Of a DNA stretch of 64,000 nt, positions 37,605-47,731 are shown piece by piece (the stretch's first letter is position 1; each line of letters starts with the position of its first letter). The DNA is from Shewanella surugensis. Its GTDB lineage: Bacteria > Pseudomonadota > Gammaproteobacteria > Enterobacterales > Shewanellaceae. A program made the position numbers and the translations under genes. The stretch spans positions 1-64,000 of the forward strand of contig NZ_JAKIKS010000005.1 of assembly GCF_023284005.1 (NCBI RefSeq), given 5' to 3'. The notes under the pieces were generated by a model. That model was given only the letters and a program-made list of their open reading frames with translations, did no database searches and was not told the DNA's origin.

Positions 37605-38144
37605 TTGAAAACACTGGTTCGTTTTTCCCAATCCCGTATCGCTTGGTTATCACTCACATTCAGCGCTCTATTGCTTGAAATTATTGCACTTTTTTTCCAA
37701 TACGGTATGCAACTTAACCCTTGTGTTATGTGTATATATCAACGCCTTGCCATGATAGGATTGATCGTTGCTGGAGTAATAGGCAGCTTAGCTTATCGCT
37801 CTCGGTTTATGCGATTCATTGCTATCATCCTATGGGGCGTCAGCAGTATTTGGGGACTCAAATTTGCAATCGATTTAGTGGATCTGCAAACCAACCCATC
37901 TCCTTTTGCCACCTGTGCGTTTTTACCCGAATTTCCCAGTTGGATGCCATTACATGAATGGATCCCCAGCATTTTCATGCCATCAGGTATGTGTACTGAT
38001 GCCCCTTGGATTTTTGGTGGTTTTTCAATGGGTCAATGGATGATCGGCATATTCAGCGCCTACTGTATTGCGCTGGTGATTTTCATCATCCCAGCACTGA
38101 GAAAAAATGTTAATCAACCGACTCGTCCCATGTTCAAAATGTAG
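37605..38144 (+). CDS. dsbB: DsbB, disulfide bond formation protein B
   Basis: 179 residues with four membrane helices. The first catalytic pair is CVMC (after YGMQLNP) and the second pair is Cys in FATCAFLP and in PSGMCTDAPW. DsbB re-oxidises DsbA and passes electrons to quinones. TTG 37605 is chosen because GGAG lies nine bases upstream and the protein then begins KTLVRFSQSR; an alternative ATG at 37554 would add 17 unusual residues. It follows nhaB, as in related genomes, and is closed by a strong terminator. Confidence 0.93.
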   Translation: MKTLVRFSQSRIAWLSLTFSALLLEIIALFFQYGMQLNPCVMCIYQRLAMIGLIVAGVIGSLAYRSRFMRFIAIILWGVSSIWGLKFAIDLVDLQTNPSPFATCAFLPEFPSWMPLHEWIPSIFMPSGMCTDAPWIFGGFSMGQWMIGIFSAYCIALVIFIIPALRKNVNQPTRPMFKM

Positions 38145-38180
38145 TTATTTGTTGTAAGTATTGAGTCAAAAAACCAATAA

Positions 38181-38210
38181 AATGCGGCCTTAATCAAGGC
38201 CGCATTTTTA
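38181..38210 (+). terminator. Rho-independent terminator after dsbB
   Basis: An 11-base stem AATGCGGCCTT/AAGGCCGCATT with an AATC loop followed by TTTTTA, 37 bases after the dsbB stop. Confidence 0.9.
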
Positions 38211-38645
38211 TTTCAATCCGCAACATTTCAAACATAAGTGAACATAAATGAGCTAAAAACCAGACTCCCACACTGAAAATCAAGCAGATCGTATTCTCGA
38301 TCAGCTAATTACGATTAAAGGCGTCACTTATCATTAGATCAGGCTTGTTCAACACTTAACTCGACGCCTTACGGCGCAAAGCCCATGACTCGGGGCCTTG
38401 GCTGTTTGCTCAACCTCATGCCGAATAAAGAATAAGCAGAGGAATTTCACCTCCCCTATTTTACATAAAGAACCTACCGATTTATCTCGGCGCACTGGGT
38501 GTCTATGTAGTCTTCTTATAGACTACAAAGCCTCGCACTGAAGGATAATTAAACCATGCCCTCGGTGTTTTTCAAGAAGAGTATAAATTTGGGCTATATT
38601 TAGAACAGTACCATCGTGCTATTCATACCAGTGACAAGGAATGTT
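38211..38645. other. Intergenic region before the second DUF4157 gene
   Basis: No gene is supported. A GC-richer stretch at about 38,355-38,420 (with CGCC-TTAC-GGCG symmetry) looks like inserted DNA, and a hairpin TGTAGTCT/AGACTACA with a six-base loop lies at 38,506-38,527. The promoter of the DUF4157 gene probably lies here. Confidence 0.4.
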
Positions 38646-40058
38646 ATGCCGAACAATGTCAATAAGTATGCAATCAAAGATCCACAGAGTCATGATAAGG
38701 TTCACCCGAAAAAGAGCCTGACTAGCAACAACAGCTTCAGCAATCATTTTATTGATAATCGACCTGAAGCCGCATTGCAAAGAAAGTACCAACTGATGGC
38801 TAACAATAGTCCACAAGCTGCCCGCATGGCGCAGCTACAATCCATGGCCGATCATCATGCTGCCAAGCAACCTATTCAAAAAGCCGACACTAATATTAAC
38901 ACTAGCACTGGACTACCGGATAACTTAAAAATCGGCATGGAAGGCTTATCGGGTATCAGCCTTGATCATGTCAAAGTGCATTATAACTCGCCTAAACCTG
39001 CGGCCGTGCAGGCCCATGCTTATGCCCAAGGCAATGACATTCATTTAAGCACTGGCCAAGAAAAACATTTACCCCATGAACTCGGCCACGTAGTGCAACA
39101 AGCACAAGGCAGAGTCAAGCCGACGACCACAGTAGGCGGCCTAGCGGTGAACGATAATGTTGGACTGGAAAAAGAAGCGGATGTGATGGGGGCAAAAGCG
39201 CTGCAGATGCAGACAAAAGAGCATAACCGTTGGGCAGTTGCAAGTTCTGTCACTCAGAAGAAAAGTAAGGAACAACAAGTAATACAAGCCGTTCTCAATA
39301 AAGAACATGTAGAAGAGGCAAAAACGTTGCTAGGTCTACAAGATGCCAAGGTTATTGAAGTCCCTAAAAGCGACAAAGTCAGCGCATTAATGCCTTTTTC
39401 AAAATATGCTCATGAATGTACCTACGGTCTAGCCCAAAACGATTTAACCCACTCGATAGCGTCGATAAATTTTGGAGATAAAGCGGCAGAATATGCAGAT
39501 GCAAGCGCACATCTCGTTTTAAGCTTATGTGGCGGAGCTGGGTATGTAAAAGGATTAGCATTTGTGAGCGAGGGAATGAAAGACTATCAACGCTGTCTCA
39601 CACATGAACTTGGGCACCATAAGCAAAATATTTCTCAAGGATATAATTCGGATAACACGACGATAATGCTTCTAGAATGGCATAATGTTTTATATAACGA
39701 GAATTTATTTGACCCCAATAAACCCAGAATTGCGTATGGTTTAGATTCTCGTCCATCTCAATATTATGAAAGACAAGATACAGCAGCTAAAGAAAAAAGT
39801 GATGAAAGCAAGAGACATAGTATTCAAGTTGCTATGCAAAAAGTGATTAACTCAGAGTACCAAAAATTAGATGTTGCTGTAAAAAAGATGGGAACAATGA
39901 CTAAAAAAACCAACGATTTAAAAGTGTACACCGAAGTGTATTTAAAATTTGAAGAAATAAGACAACATGTCAATGAAAAAAGTTACGATGAATGCTTTGT
40001 ATACCGGTGTATGCAGTTAAACATACTTTCTGAGTTATCTGCAGCGCTGGCTAAATAA
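38646..40058 (+). CDS. DUF4157 (eCIS-associated) protein with second zincin domain
   Basis: 470 residues. The leader (residues 35-50, HFIDNRPEAALQRKYQ) and the DUF4157 domain (88-185, HELGH at 144-148) mark cargo-like proteins of contractile injection systems. After residue 215 a different domain follows, containing a second metalloprotease-like motif THELGHHKQN (319-328) and a downstream EWHNVLYNEN (344-353) whose Glu could be the third zinc ligand. The last 90 residues are helical. AAGGA precedes ATG 38646. A 75-residue ORF follows 180 bases later. Its first 190 residues match the DUF4157 gene at 1,363-134. A peptidase effector is inferred. Confidence 0.82.
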   Translation: MPNNVNKYAIKDPQSHDKVHPKKSLTSNNSFSNHFIDNRPEAALQRKYQLMANNSPQAARMAQLQSMADHHAAKQPIQKADTNINTSTGLPDNLKIGMEGLSGISLDHVKVHYNSPKPAAVQAHAYAQGNDIHLSTGQEKHLPHELGHVVQQAQGRVKPTTTVGGLAVNDNVGLEKEADVMGAKALQMQTKEHNRWAVASSVTQKKSKEQQVIQAVLNKEHVEEAKTLLGLQDAKVIEVPKSDKVSALMPFSKYAHECTYGLAQNDLTHSIASINFGDKAAEYADASAHLVLSLCGGAGYVKGLAFVSEGMKDYQRCLTHELGHHKQNISQGYNSDNTTIMLLEWHNVLYNENLFDPNKPRIAYGLDSRPSQYYERQDTAAKEKSDESKRHSIQVAMQKVINSEYQKLDVAVKKMGTMTKKTNDLKVYTEVYLKFEEIRQHVNEKSYDECFVYRCMQLNILSELSAALAK

Positions 40059-40237
40059 TGCCCATCCCATTAGAAAGATCCCCATAACAAAACCTAAAAG
40101 CCATTAAAACGTCTTGCAGCTCAATACTAACAAATCGTATCTATAACTATCTCTATAACGACCTGTAAACAGGTATATGAACTCACTTTAAACCTGTGTA
40201 CTTATACATTACGAACATAATCTATTTAAGGTAAACC

Positions 40238-40465
40238 ATGAAAGAAGCATTTAAGGATGTTAAAGAAAAATTAAAGACTTTTCTAGAACATAGCGATCAT
40301 AGTCACTTTATCGACTCCGCAATAAACAACCTTCAAAAAAAGCTAACAACTGCATCTCCTCAAATCCCCAATGTTATTTATCCTCTTTCAGAGCTAAAAT
40401 ATTATGCAAACGAATTTGCTCTTGCTAAAGGGGATAACATACAAAAATATTACAATTATCCCTAA
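40238..40465 (+). CDS. Small hypothetical protein, possible partner or immunity protein
   Basis: A 75-residue, mostly helical, charged protein (MKEAFKDVKEKLKTFLEHSD) with a good ribosome site (AAGG). It is the first gene after the DUF4157 protein, on the same strand. No family is recognised. Position and size are compatible with an immunity protein or accessory factor for the neighbour; this is only inferred from location. Confidence 0.5.
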   Translation: MKEAFKDVKEKLKTFLEHSDHSHFIDSAINNLQKKLTTASPQIPNVIYPLSELKYYANEFALAKGDNIQKYYNYP

Positions 40466-40785
40466 CTCGACTCACTGTGTTAGAAAAAAAGCCATCCAAG
40501 CAGGCGCTATGTAATTTAAGCCTTCATGTCATTGTGATACTGCACACGATAAATTCATGTTATATCACAAACTTAACTCACCCCTCATCATTCATCGATG
40601 AGTCTTCATTGCTGCTTTGGGTTGTAATATATCTTCTCTTTCTTTTTTCAGAAAAGAGATGAAAGTGCTTTTTACAAAAAGAAACTAGACCTAAGTGTCG
40701 GTATGACCTGTATAGCTTTGATAGCAAAAGAAATACTTTTAGGTTACAATTTATTTTCAATTAACGTTAGGATGATGTTTTTTAA

Positions 40786-41043
40786 ATGAACCTATTAACA
40801 ATGAGTGAAATAGGACAAGTAAGTGGTGGGTGGACAGCTAATTATGTGGGTTATGCATTGGGAGCAGCTACTGGTATTTGTGGTTTAGTCGGTGGCACAA
40901 ATTCTGGATTTGTACTAGCGGCTTTTGGAGTATCGACAGGAACCATTGTTGCTGGCGTTGCTGCAGGGACGATAGTGGCTTATGGGATTGGTTACGCTGT
41001 TGGCTACGGGGTGAGTAGCGCTGTTGAGTATGCTTACAGCTAA
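40786..41043 (+). CDS. Double-glycine-leader bacteriocin-like peptide
   Basis: An 85-residue precursor. The leader MNLLTMSEIGQVSGG ends in Gly-Gly and matches the consensus M..L...E...VSGG cut by C39-peptidase ABC exporters. The mature part (70 residues starting WTANYVGYAL) is rich in Gly, Ala and Val with several GxxxG motifs and hydrophobic stretches, as in class IIb bacteriocins and unmodified microcins that form membrane pores. No exporter, accessory or immunity gene is recognised nearby, so export would depend on genes elsewhere. AGGA lies upstream at a rather long spacing. Confidence 0.75.
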   Translation: MNLLTMSEIGQVSGGWTANYVGYALGAATGICGLVGGTNSGFVLAAFGVSTGTIVAGVAAGTIVAYGIGYAVGYGVSSAVEYAYS

Positions 41044-41107
41044 TGGGATTGTTACCGGTAAAGTCATTGAATAGAATATTCTCACTGAATACCGCTTAAT
41101 CTCATCT

Positions 41108-41145
41108 CATTGCGCACTTAGTTGAAAACGATAAAGTGCGCAATG
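41108..41145. terminator. Long hairpin after the bacteriocin gene
   Basis: A perfect 12-base stem CATTGCGCACTT/AAGTGCGCAATG with a 14-base loop lies 65 bases after the peptide gene. There is no T run, so it may stabilise the mRNA end or act as a rho-assisted terminator. Confidence 0.55.
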
Positions 41146-41225
41146 TAGGAATGAAAAGAAAAAACAAAAGCATCAAAAGCAAAGACAATCTGCTACTTCA
41201 ATTTGGGTTATTCTTGAGCTCTCTG

Positions 41226-41774
41226 TTACCACTCCCTTAATTGCTGCATTTCTTTAAGGCGAATGCGTTGCAATAACATGGCTTCGAATACATCACTGAC
41301 ACTAGTATTGGTATGTGTCAGTCCCGGCAAGGCCAAGTTTGCTTGAGCAAAAAAGCGCTGCGTTTGTGAGTTCACCGCTTGTCGGCTCACCTGCTCTAGC
41401 GCAGGCAAAGAGTCTTCAAGCCATTTAACGTTTAAGCCTTGGGTATGAGATTGGCCGATTTTCGCCAGTAAACCCGCAGGCTCCACCGCAACCACCTGAT
41501 AATCAGTTACTATGCCTGTTTTGGCATCTTTTTCCTCAAGACGCTCAGCAAAGTACTTGGCATCCCGCCCCGCTCCCGCGCCAATATCTAAAATCCGCGA
41601 CTCGTTGCTGCTCCTCTCGTTGATGCCTAAACTAGACTCAGCATCAAACAGCGGCTGCACATGATGCAACCACGCCCCATGCACCTGCTCACAAGATGCT
41701 GATAAATACTGCTCAGATAATTGGGCCGCATTATTATTGTACTCTTCATAACAATCAGGAGTAGGTAAACTAAT
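41226..41774 (-). pseudogene. Broken SAM-dependent methyltransferase
   Basis: The open frame has SAM motif I (ILDIGAGAGRDAKYFAERL) and the acidic motif II region (YQVVAVEPAGLLAKIG), then passes abruptly at WLEDSLPALEQVSRQ into SQTQRFFAQANLALP...EAMLLQRIRLKEMQ, which looks like the end of the protein. The central 70 or more residues of the Rossmann domain are missing. Upstream, homologous-looking codons (PTPDCYEEYNNNAAQLSEQY) extend to 41774 where ATT, after AAGGAC, stands where ATG would be expected. GTG 41684 is the first standard start. It is unlikely to work. Confidence 0.65.
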
Positions 41775-42281
41775 GTCCTTTTAAAATGCTTGGGGGTGTT
41801 TGACTAACGCCATTATTGATGGCTATTTATGAACAGTTGATCGCCGCCTCGAAGTTTTCAAGTGGATACTTCAAACGACGTATAATCATGATTGTCCATG
41901 GTGCTTCTAAAGCACACTTATTTAACGAAGTAACTTACCACAATCCATTAATAATAAAAGGGATTTATGGTTAAAATAGCGCAATGACTACAAAACACAC
42001 CAAGTAAGATATTATCCGCCTATCAAAATCTATCAACCCCAATCAAACAGAGTCACATATGAAATATTTATCATCGGGTGTTTGTTGTGCATTCACCTCT
42101 TCACATTACTCAAATCGTCGTTATTCCCATCGATCAACAACCTAAAAAGTTAATTTTATTAATAATATAGTATGATAAAACGCTTAAGTTTAACGTATCA
42201 CTGACTCCTTTCTGTAATAAGTTAAATTTGAATAATAAAGCACAATATCCATAGATTAAATAGAGTAAAAGGTAAAGCAAC
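41775..42281. other. Intergenic region
   Basis: About 500 bases without a supported gene. Presumably holds the promoter of the downstream lipoprotein gene. Nothing else is recognised. Confidence 0.4.
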
Positions 42282-42779
42282 ATGATGAGGTTGAGAGTAA
42301 GTTTTTTATGGGCAGTGGGATTCCTTTCCGGGTGTGCGACCCATTATGAATATCAGCCCGTTTCACCACAAGATCCCGTTATTACCTTCGGTGACCGATT
42401 AGGCGGAGGCGCGATATTTTATAGTCCTACGAGAAGCTTTAGCATCAACACCACTGGCACCAACCAATGTGCTGATTACCATGATGTAGGATCAGTATCC
42501 AATCACTGGACGAGAATCTATGCCAAAACGAGGAAGTATTTTGTCCCCAAAGAAACTAAGGTATCGCTTATCGGCAACTATTCCCTTGCAACAGGCAATA
42601 AGTACTCCTCATGCAAATTCGGCCCCATTTCCTTTAAGGCGGAAGCATCCAAGCATTACTCTGTTGATATCTCAACATTGTTTACCACATGCAGCATTTC
42701 AATTTTCGAAATTGCTCCTGATGGTACTTATTTAAACATCCAGATTGAGCAAAATAGAGAACCTGAATGTGTTCGTTAG
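42282..42779 (+). CDS. Hypothetical lipoprotein
   Basis: A 165-residue protein with a lipoprotein signal: MMRLRVSFLWAVGFLSGC, where LSGC is the lipobox and Cys18 the modified residue. The residue after Cys is Ala, so outer-membrane sorting is expected. The mature domain is beta-rich with three further Cys (TNQCADY, SSCKFGP, FTTCSIS). AAAGG precedes ATG 42282; ATG 42285 is also possible. Function not recognised. Confidence 0.75.
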   Translation: MMRLRVSFLWAVGFLSGCATHYEYQPVSPQDPVITFGDRLGGGAIFYSPTRSFSINTTGTNQCADYHDVGSVSNHWTRIYAKTRKYFVPKETKVSLIGNYSLATGNKYSSCKFGPISFKAEASKHYSVDISTLFTTCSISIFEIAPDGTYLNIQIEQNREPECVR

Positions 42780-42824
42780 TCATTTTACTGAATCGCTATA
42801 ATCACTTCCACAGATAAAATAGAC

Positions 42825-42858
42825 AACCAGCCCCCAACGACTTTGGAGGCTGGTTTTG
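42825..42858 (+). terminator. Rho-independent terminator after the lipoprotein gene
   Basis: The stem AACCAGCC/GGCTGGTT, strengthened by an inner CCA/TGG, is followed by TTGTTT. It lies 45 bases after the lipoprotein stop and also faces the mrr remnant on the other strand. Confidence 0.75.
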
Positions 42859-42890
42859 TTTAAGGCTTCAAATAATAATGAAGGCTTTTG

Positions 42891-43299
42891 TTATCCATCT
42901 TGCATTCTATCCCAGAATTCACTCTCTAGTCTTTTAATTTCAATCACTTTTTCAACTTGCATGCCAAGGTTGAAATCGTAAATATATTGCGCTAACTGCT
43001 GGCCATCAATCAACACCAATGCCGTGGTGCCATTGAGGTTATTAGCATATTCAATCGCACCTTTACTATAAGATGAGGTAGTAATAAACACGCCTTTATT
43101 GGACTGCGCCACCGCGAGTGCACCGACAAACTAAAAACACAGGGCCATTGCCCGAGTCATACATGTGCTCAAGTTCTTCTTCGCTAAGCTGGAAGATCAG
43201 CGCCAAAGGTCTAACCAACTCTTTTAGCTTTCTAGCCTCACCATCAAGCAAGCAGGTTAATGCTTCAACGCGGATTTCGTTATGTCTAGGGATCGTCAT
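42891..43299 (-). pseudogene. mrr: mrr restriction endonuclease remnant with internal deletion
   Basis: The N-terminal Mrr winged helix (MTIPRHNEIRVEALTCLLDG ... HMYDSGNGPVFL) is joined, out of frame, to the Mrr C-terminus (FVGALAVAQSNKGVFITTSS ... KRLESEFWDRMQDG). The central half with the PD-(D/E)xK catalytic residues is absent. Intact Mrr proteins are about 300 residues; only about 140 remain. Mrr would cleave methylated DNA. It is the last gene of the defence cluster on this strand, downstream of hsdR. Confidence 0.9.
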
Positions 43300-43412
43300 T
43301 GATTACACCTATTGTTTTTTGTAAATGGCTCATCACGCCTTTTTAGAGGTATCTAAATGCTCATCATTCATCGCACTCGACTGAATATCGGCATTGCCAA
43401 TAACGCGTCTAT

Positions 43413-46400
43413 CTAACCCCTATGAGCCTTAAAATTCACTGCTTGCTCAAATATCTCTTTATACACTTCATCATGACTGATGGGCGGATAACCGAATTTA
43501 GCCAACACTATGATCAGCGCCACTTTTAACGATGCTTTAATATCGTCGCGGCGGTTCCAATCGGTAAAGGTGGCTTTATCATCGACGATGGTTTTTACCG
43601 CTTGCGATAATGCGATTAACTTATCTTCTGGGTAATCAAAATCGTACTTCACTGCGAGTGATTTCAGCGCATCATAGAAGGCTTTCTCTTCAATACCGAT
43701 CCCCAACTCATCACCCGAATTCATTTCGTCTTGTACGCCGTAAATCAGCTCTACCATGCTGTCGGAAAATTCTTCTAACACCTCACTCACCAATACATCG
43801 TCTTCTTTACGCTCGTTATAGCGTGACACTAATGCTTCAAAGCGCTTGGTAAAATCAATGCCTTGCACTTGATTCACTTTTTTCAGCTCACCAATGGCCT
43901 TAGCAAGCAACTGCTGTAGTAGTTTTATCTTGGTGTTGGGCAATTTGATTTTTTCAATCTTTTTGATGTAGTCGTCATTGAAAATATCAATTTCACCACC
44001 GTCTTCATTACCCAGTTTGAAGATCTCTTCAACGCCGTCACTTTGCAATGCATCGGCTATCATATTGCGTACTTTAGTGTTCATCTGCGCAAGATCTGGC
44101 GCTTCGGCTTTAGTGAGCTTAAATACGATAGAACGGATCGCTAAGTAAAAGTGAATATGATCTCGCGCTGGCTCACTGATATTTTCACTGCTGCAGCAAA
44201 TGTCATAAGCCGCTTTTAATCGCTTAACCAGATCCATAAAGCGCTTTTGCCGCTTTTCCGTACAAAGTACAAATTCAGCGGCATGATTGAGGCAGTCTAA
44301 CTGCTTCACCGCTTCGCCAGTGAAGTAAGGTTTACTGTCAAATTTATGGAATAATGACGCCAGCAGCGCTAAGTGATTTTTGACTTCAATCACAGAAGCG
44401 GCAACATCTTCAAAATTGGTTTCATCGGTTTTTGAATATTGCGCTAACGCTTTGTTCATTTCCGATTTAATGCCGATATAATCCACCACTAAGCCTTTAT
44501 CTTTACCTTCAAACTGACGACTAACCCGCGAGATGGTTTGAATAAGGCTGTGCTTTTGGATCGGTTTATCAATATACATAGTATCTAAAAACGGCACATC
44601 AAAACCGGTTAACCACATGTCTACCACAATGGCGACCTTGAAGTTTGAATGCTTGTTTTTAAACTGCTTATCCCGTTCCTTACGCTCATCCTTACTGCCA
44701 AGCAGCTGGTATAAACGCGGCACATCGTCTTTACCCCGGGTCATCACCATTTTCACCCGTTCGGATGGCGCCGCTATTCGCCCTTCGCTGATGGCGCGTT
44801 TACGCTCAAGATCAGAAAGTTCAGCAGCATTGTCGGTATCGAGCACCTCAAACCACGCAAGACGCAGTTCCTCTAACGCTTGATAAAATTGATAAGCGAT
44901 AGCACGGGCACTGCAGACAAACATGGCTTTGCCCACCACGGTGGCGCCTTCTTCAAGGCGTTTTTCATAGTGCTCAACAAAGTCACGGGCCAATACGCAA
45001 ATACGATCCGGATCGCCCAAAATAGCGTTCATGTTCGCTGTTGCTTTCTTCTATTTGGTGTTCGTTACTGCCCGCAGACTCGCAGTCTTTATAATAAGCT
45101 TCAACCTCAGCCAGTTTGCTGTTGTTTAAGCACACCCTTGCGGCGCGGCCTTCATACACAATACGCACGGTGATCTCGTCTTTTACCGATTCAGTCATGG
45201 TATACGAGTCAACCACCTGACCAAATACATCCAAGGTCGCATCCACAGGCGTGCCCGTAAAACCAACATAGGTGGCGTTAGGCAGTGAATCATGCAGATA
45301 TTTAGCAAAGCCATAGCTTTTCTTGATGGTGCCCTTATCCAGATCCACCACCACTTTTTGATCCAGATTGACTTGGCTACGATGGGCTTCATCAGAAATA
45401 CAGATCACGTTGCAGCGATCAGTCAGCAGCTCGGTATCTTCGGTAAATTTATGAATAGTGGTTAAGAACACACCGCCACTATTGCGGCCTTTAAGTAACT
45501 CGCGCAGGTGTTCACGCCTTTTCACCGTTTCAATACTGTTATCACCAATATAGGTTTTGGCATTAGCAAACTGTTGCGACAGTTGATCATCTAAATCGGT
45601 GCGGTCGGTGATCAATACAATTGTCGGGCTCTTAAACGCCACACTCTTCATCAATAAGCGCGATAGAAACTGCATGGTAAAGCTCTTGCCACAGCCTGTG
45701 GCACCAAAGTAAGTCCCGCCCTTACCATCGCCACCCTCGCCGTTGGGTAACTTCTGGTGTTGTTTAATATTTTCAAATAACTTCTTCGTGGCATAATACT
45801 GCGGATAACGCGGCACAATTTTAATTTCTTTTTTACCCGTCTCTTTATTATTAGCATCAGGGAAAAAGATAAAATGGCGCATCACATCCCGTAAACGGGC
45901 TTTATCAAACAAACCACGCAACATCGTTTGTAACGAGTTAATGCCATCTTGTGCAACCCGCTCTTGGCCTGTCACTTTACCCCACGAATAAAAGAACTCA
46001 TAAGGCGCAAACAGGTTACCCATTTTGTTATTCACCCCGTCGCTTATCACACATAAGGTGTTATAAACAAACAGCTGCGGAATATCACGGCGATAGCGAA
46101 TGGTCAGCTGCTTAAAAGCTTCGTAAATAGTGGCTTTTTCACGAATGGGGCTTTTAAATTCAAGCACCACCAGCGGCAAACCATTAATATACAAAATAGC
46201 ATCAGGAATGCGTTTTTCCCCCGTCGCACCTTCGATCGCTAACTGGTTAACAAGGCGGTAAATATTATCATCATTGCCTATTGCATCATTGATAGCTTGA
46301 TTGACGACACTATTGACAAGATAGTCGGCTTTGGGTTCGGCCACCTGCGCCAGCTCAGGTTGCAAGGATTCAAGTTTTGCTGAAGCAAACAGGCTTTGCC

Positions 46401-46782
46401 TAACCAACTGTTCGACATTGTCATAATCGAGCAATTGAATATACAGATCTTTTTGCGAAGCACTTCCTGCAACGCTGCTAGATTCTCTTTTTAACCCTTC
46501 TCGTTTTAACAGAAAGCCATCACTGAGCCACTGACAAAAGGTTTTATTACTGCTATACAAATCACTGGCAGGTAAGGTTTCTAACTTGCGAATGATGGAG
46601 TCAATTTCACCCGCGGTAATATTCGCATGCTGATAGCGCTGTTGTAAAAACGCCCGCAAATCCGCTTTAATCAATACCTCTGATTGATCACGCTTCAGTT
46701 CGCTACCATTGAGGTGTGGATAACCTTGCTCACCTAATAATGTAATAATCGCTTGTTCTAATTTGGCTTCAGTAAATTTCAT
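43413..46782 (-). pseudogene. hsdR: hsdR, type I restriction subunit, frameshifted
   Basis: Two overlapping frames make one HsdR of about 1,120 residues. The first (46782-44983) holds the N-terminal nuclease region (VVLEFKSPIREKATIYEA) and motor motifs GATGCGKSFT (Walker A, near residue 360) and CISDEAHRSQ (DEAH box). The second (up to 43413) carries motor domain 2 (KVAIVVDMWLTGFDVPFLDT, SLIQTISRVSRQFEGKDKGL) and the C-terminal helical region. The frame is lost near 45,030, where EESNSEHERYFG should read into ATANMNAILGDPDR. Without recoding no full-length translocase-nuclease is made. GAGAAG precedes ATG 46782. It belongs with hsdM and hsdS upstream. Confidence 0.88.
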
Positions 46783-46824
46783 TTATTGCTTCTCATCCAT
46801 GAACTTATTCTTTAAATTAAGTGG

Positions 46825-47622
46825 CTATTCGCTTATTCTTTTTTGTTCTGTGATAAGTTGGCGCTCACGTTGCAGTTCTTGGCGAAGCTCTTCTTCACTC
46901 GGTAAATACGGTAAGTATTTAGACGCGAACAGTTGTTTACCATCGGCGAGCACAGAATATTTAGCCACCGCTTCGCTTTTTTCGCTGCATAAAATCAAAC
47001 CAATGGTCGGGTTATCATCCTGCTGTTTTTTAAGTTGGTCATACATACGAACATAGGTGTCCATCTGCCCAACATCTTGATGGTTCAACTTGCCAATTTT
47101 CAAGTCTATCAGTAAAAAGCATTTCAAATGCTTCTTGCTTTACGCCACTGCCATCTTGGCTGGCTTGCTCTTTACTGGCAAAGAAGCGTTCGTAATACAA
47201 CACACCGATTTGACGGTCTAATGCACGTACGCTCCAGCCTTGGGTTACGGCTTCTGTTTTATACCATTCTCTGGCCTGATCACTGTTGATACGCGCAAGT
47301 AGATTGTAATGTGACCAACTCAATTCGAGAGACACTGTCTCTCGAATTGGAAATGCCAAATAAAAACAGCGCATATTACGTAAATTGGTGAGATCAAAAC
47401 CTTTACCAAACTCACGGGTTAATACCCTAGCAAGTTCTTTTAACACTGCTTACCATAAGCCGCGCGTTTTTCACCTTGCTGTTCATCTTCCACGATCAAT
47501 TGTCCGACCTGCCAATAAGTCAGCACCATGGCACTGTTTACTGATTTTTGCAGCGCAGTGCGACTACGCTGTAATAGCGCCCGTAATGCGGTTAATAATT
47601 GTGGATTGCTTAGCTCGGTCAT
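46825..47622 (-). pseudogene. Second DUF1016/YhcG nuclease gene, broken
   Basis: Three frame pieces correspond to the intact paralogue at 51,366-52,427: the N-terminal helical domain (SVNSAMVLTYWQVGQLIVED), the middle (LSWSHYNLLARINSDQAREW, WSVRALDRQIGVLYYERFF) and the C-terminal PD-(D/E)xK end (CFLLIDLKIGKLNHQDVGQM, NPTIGLILCSEKSEAVAKYS). A frameshift near 47,445 and a deletion near 47,127 that removes about 70 residues including part of the nuclease core inactivate it. It sits between the SWIM-protein gene and hsdR. Confidence 0.85.
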
Positions 47623-47731
47623 CGCACTGTCCTATTGAAATATATCGCTACTGCGGCTGTTAAGCTACAGCCACTCTCTACAAAAAAGACGGCCCATTTA
47701 AAAACACATTTCACTCATTCATTCACAACAA

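Noticed and set aside
40477-40662. 61-codon ORF as immunity gene for the bacteriocin
   Set aside because: Only one hydrophobic stretch at the end, a GTG start without ribosome site, and it overlaps A/T-rich symmetric DNA; position alone is not enough.
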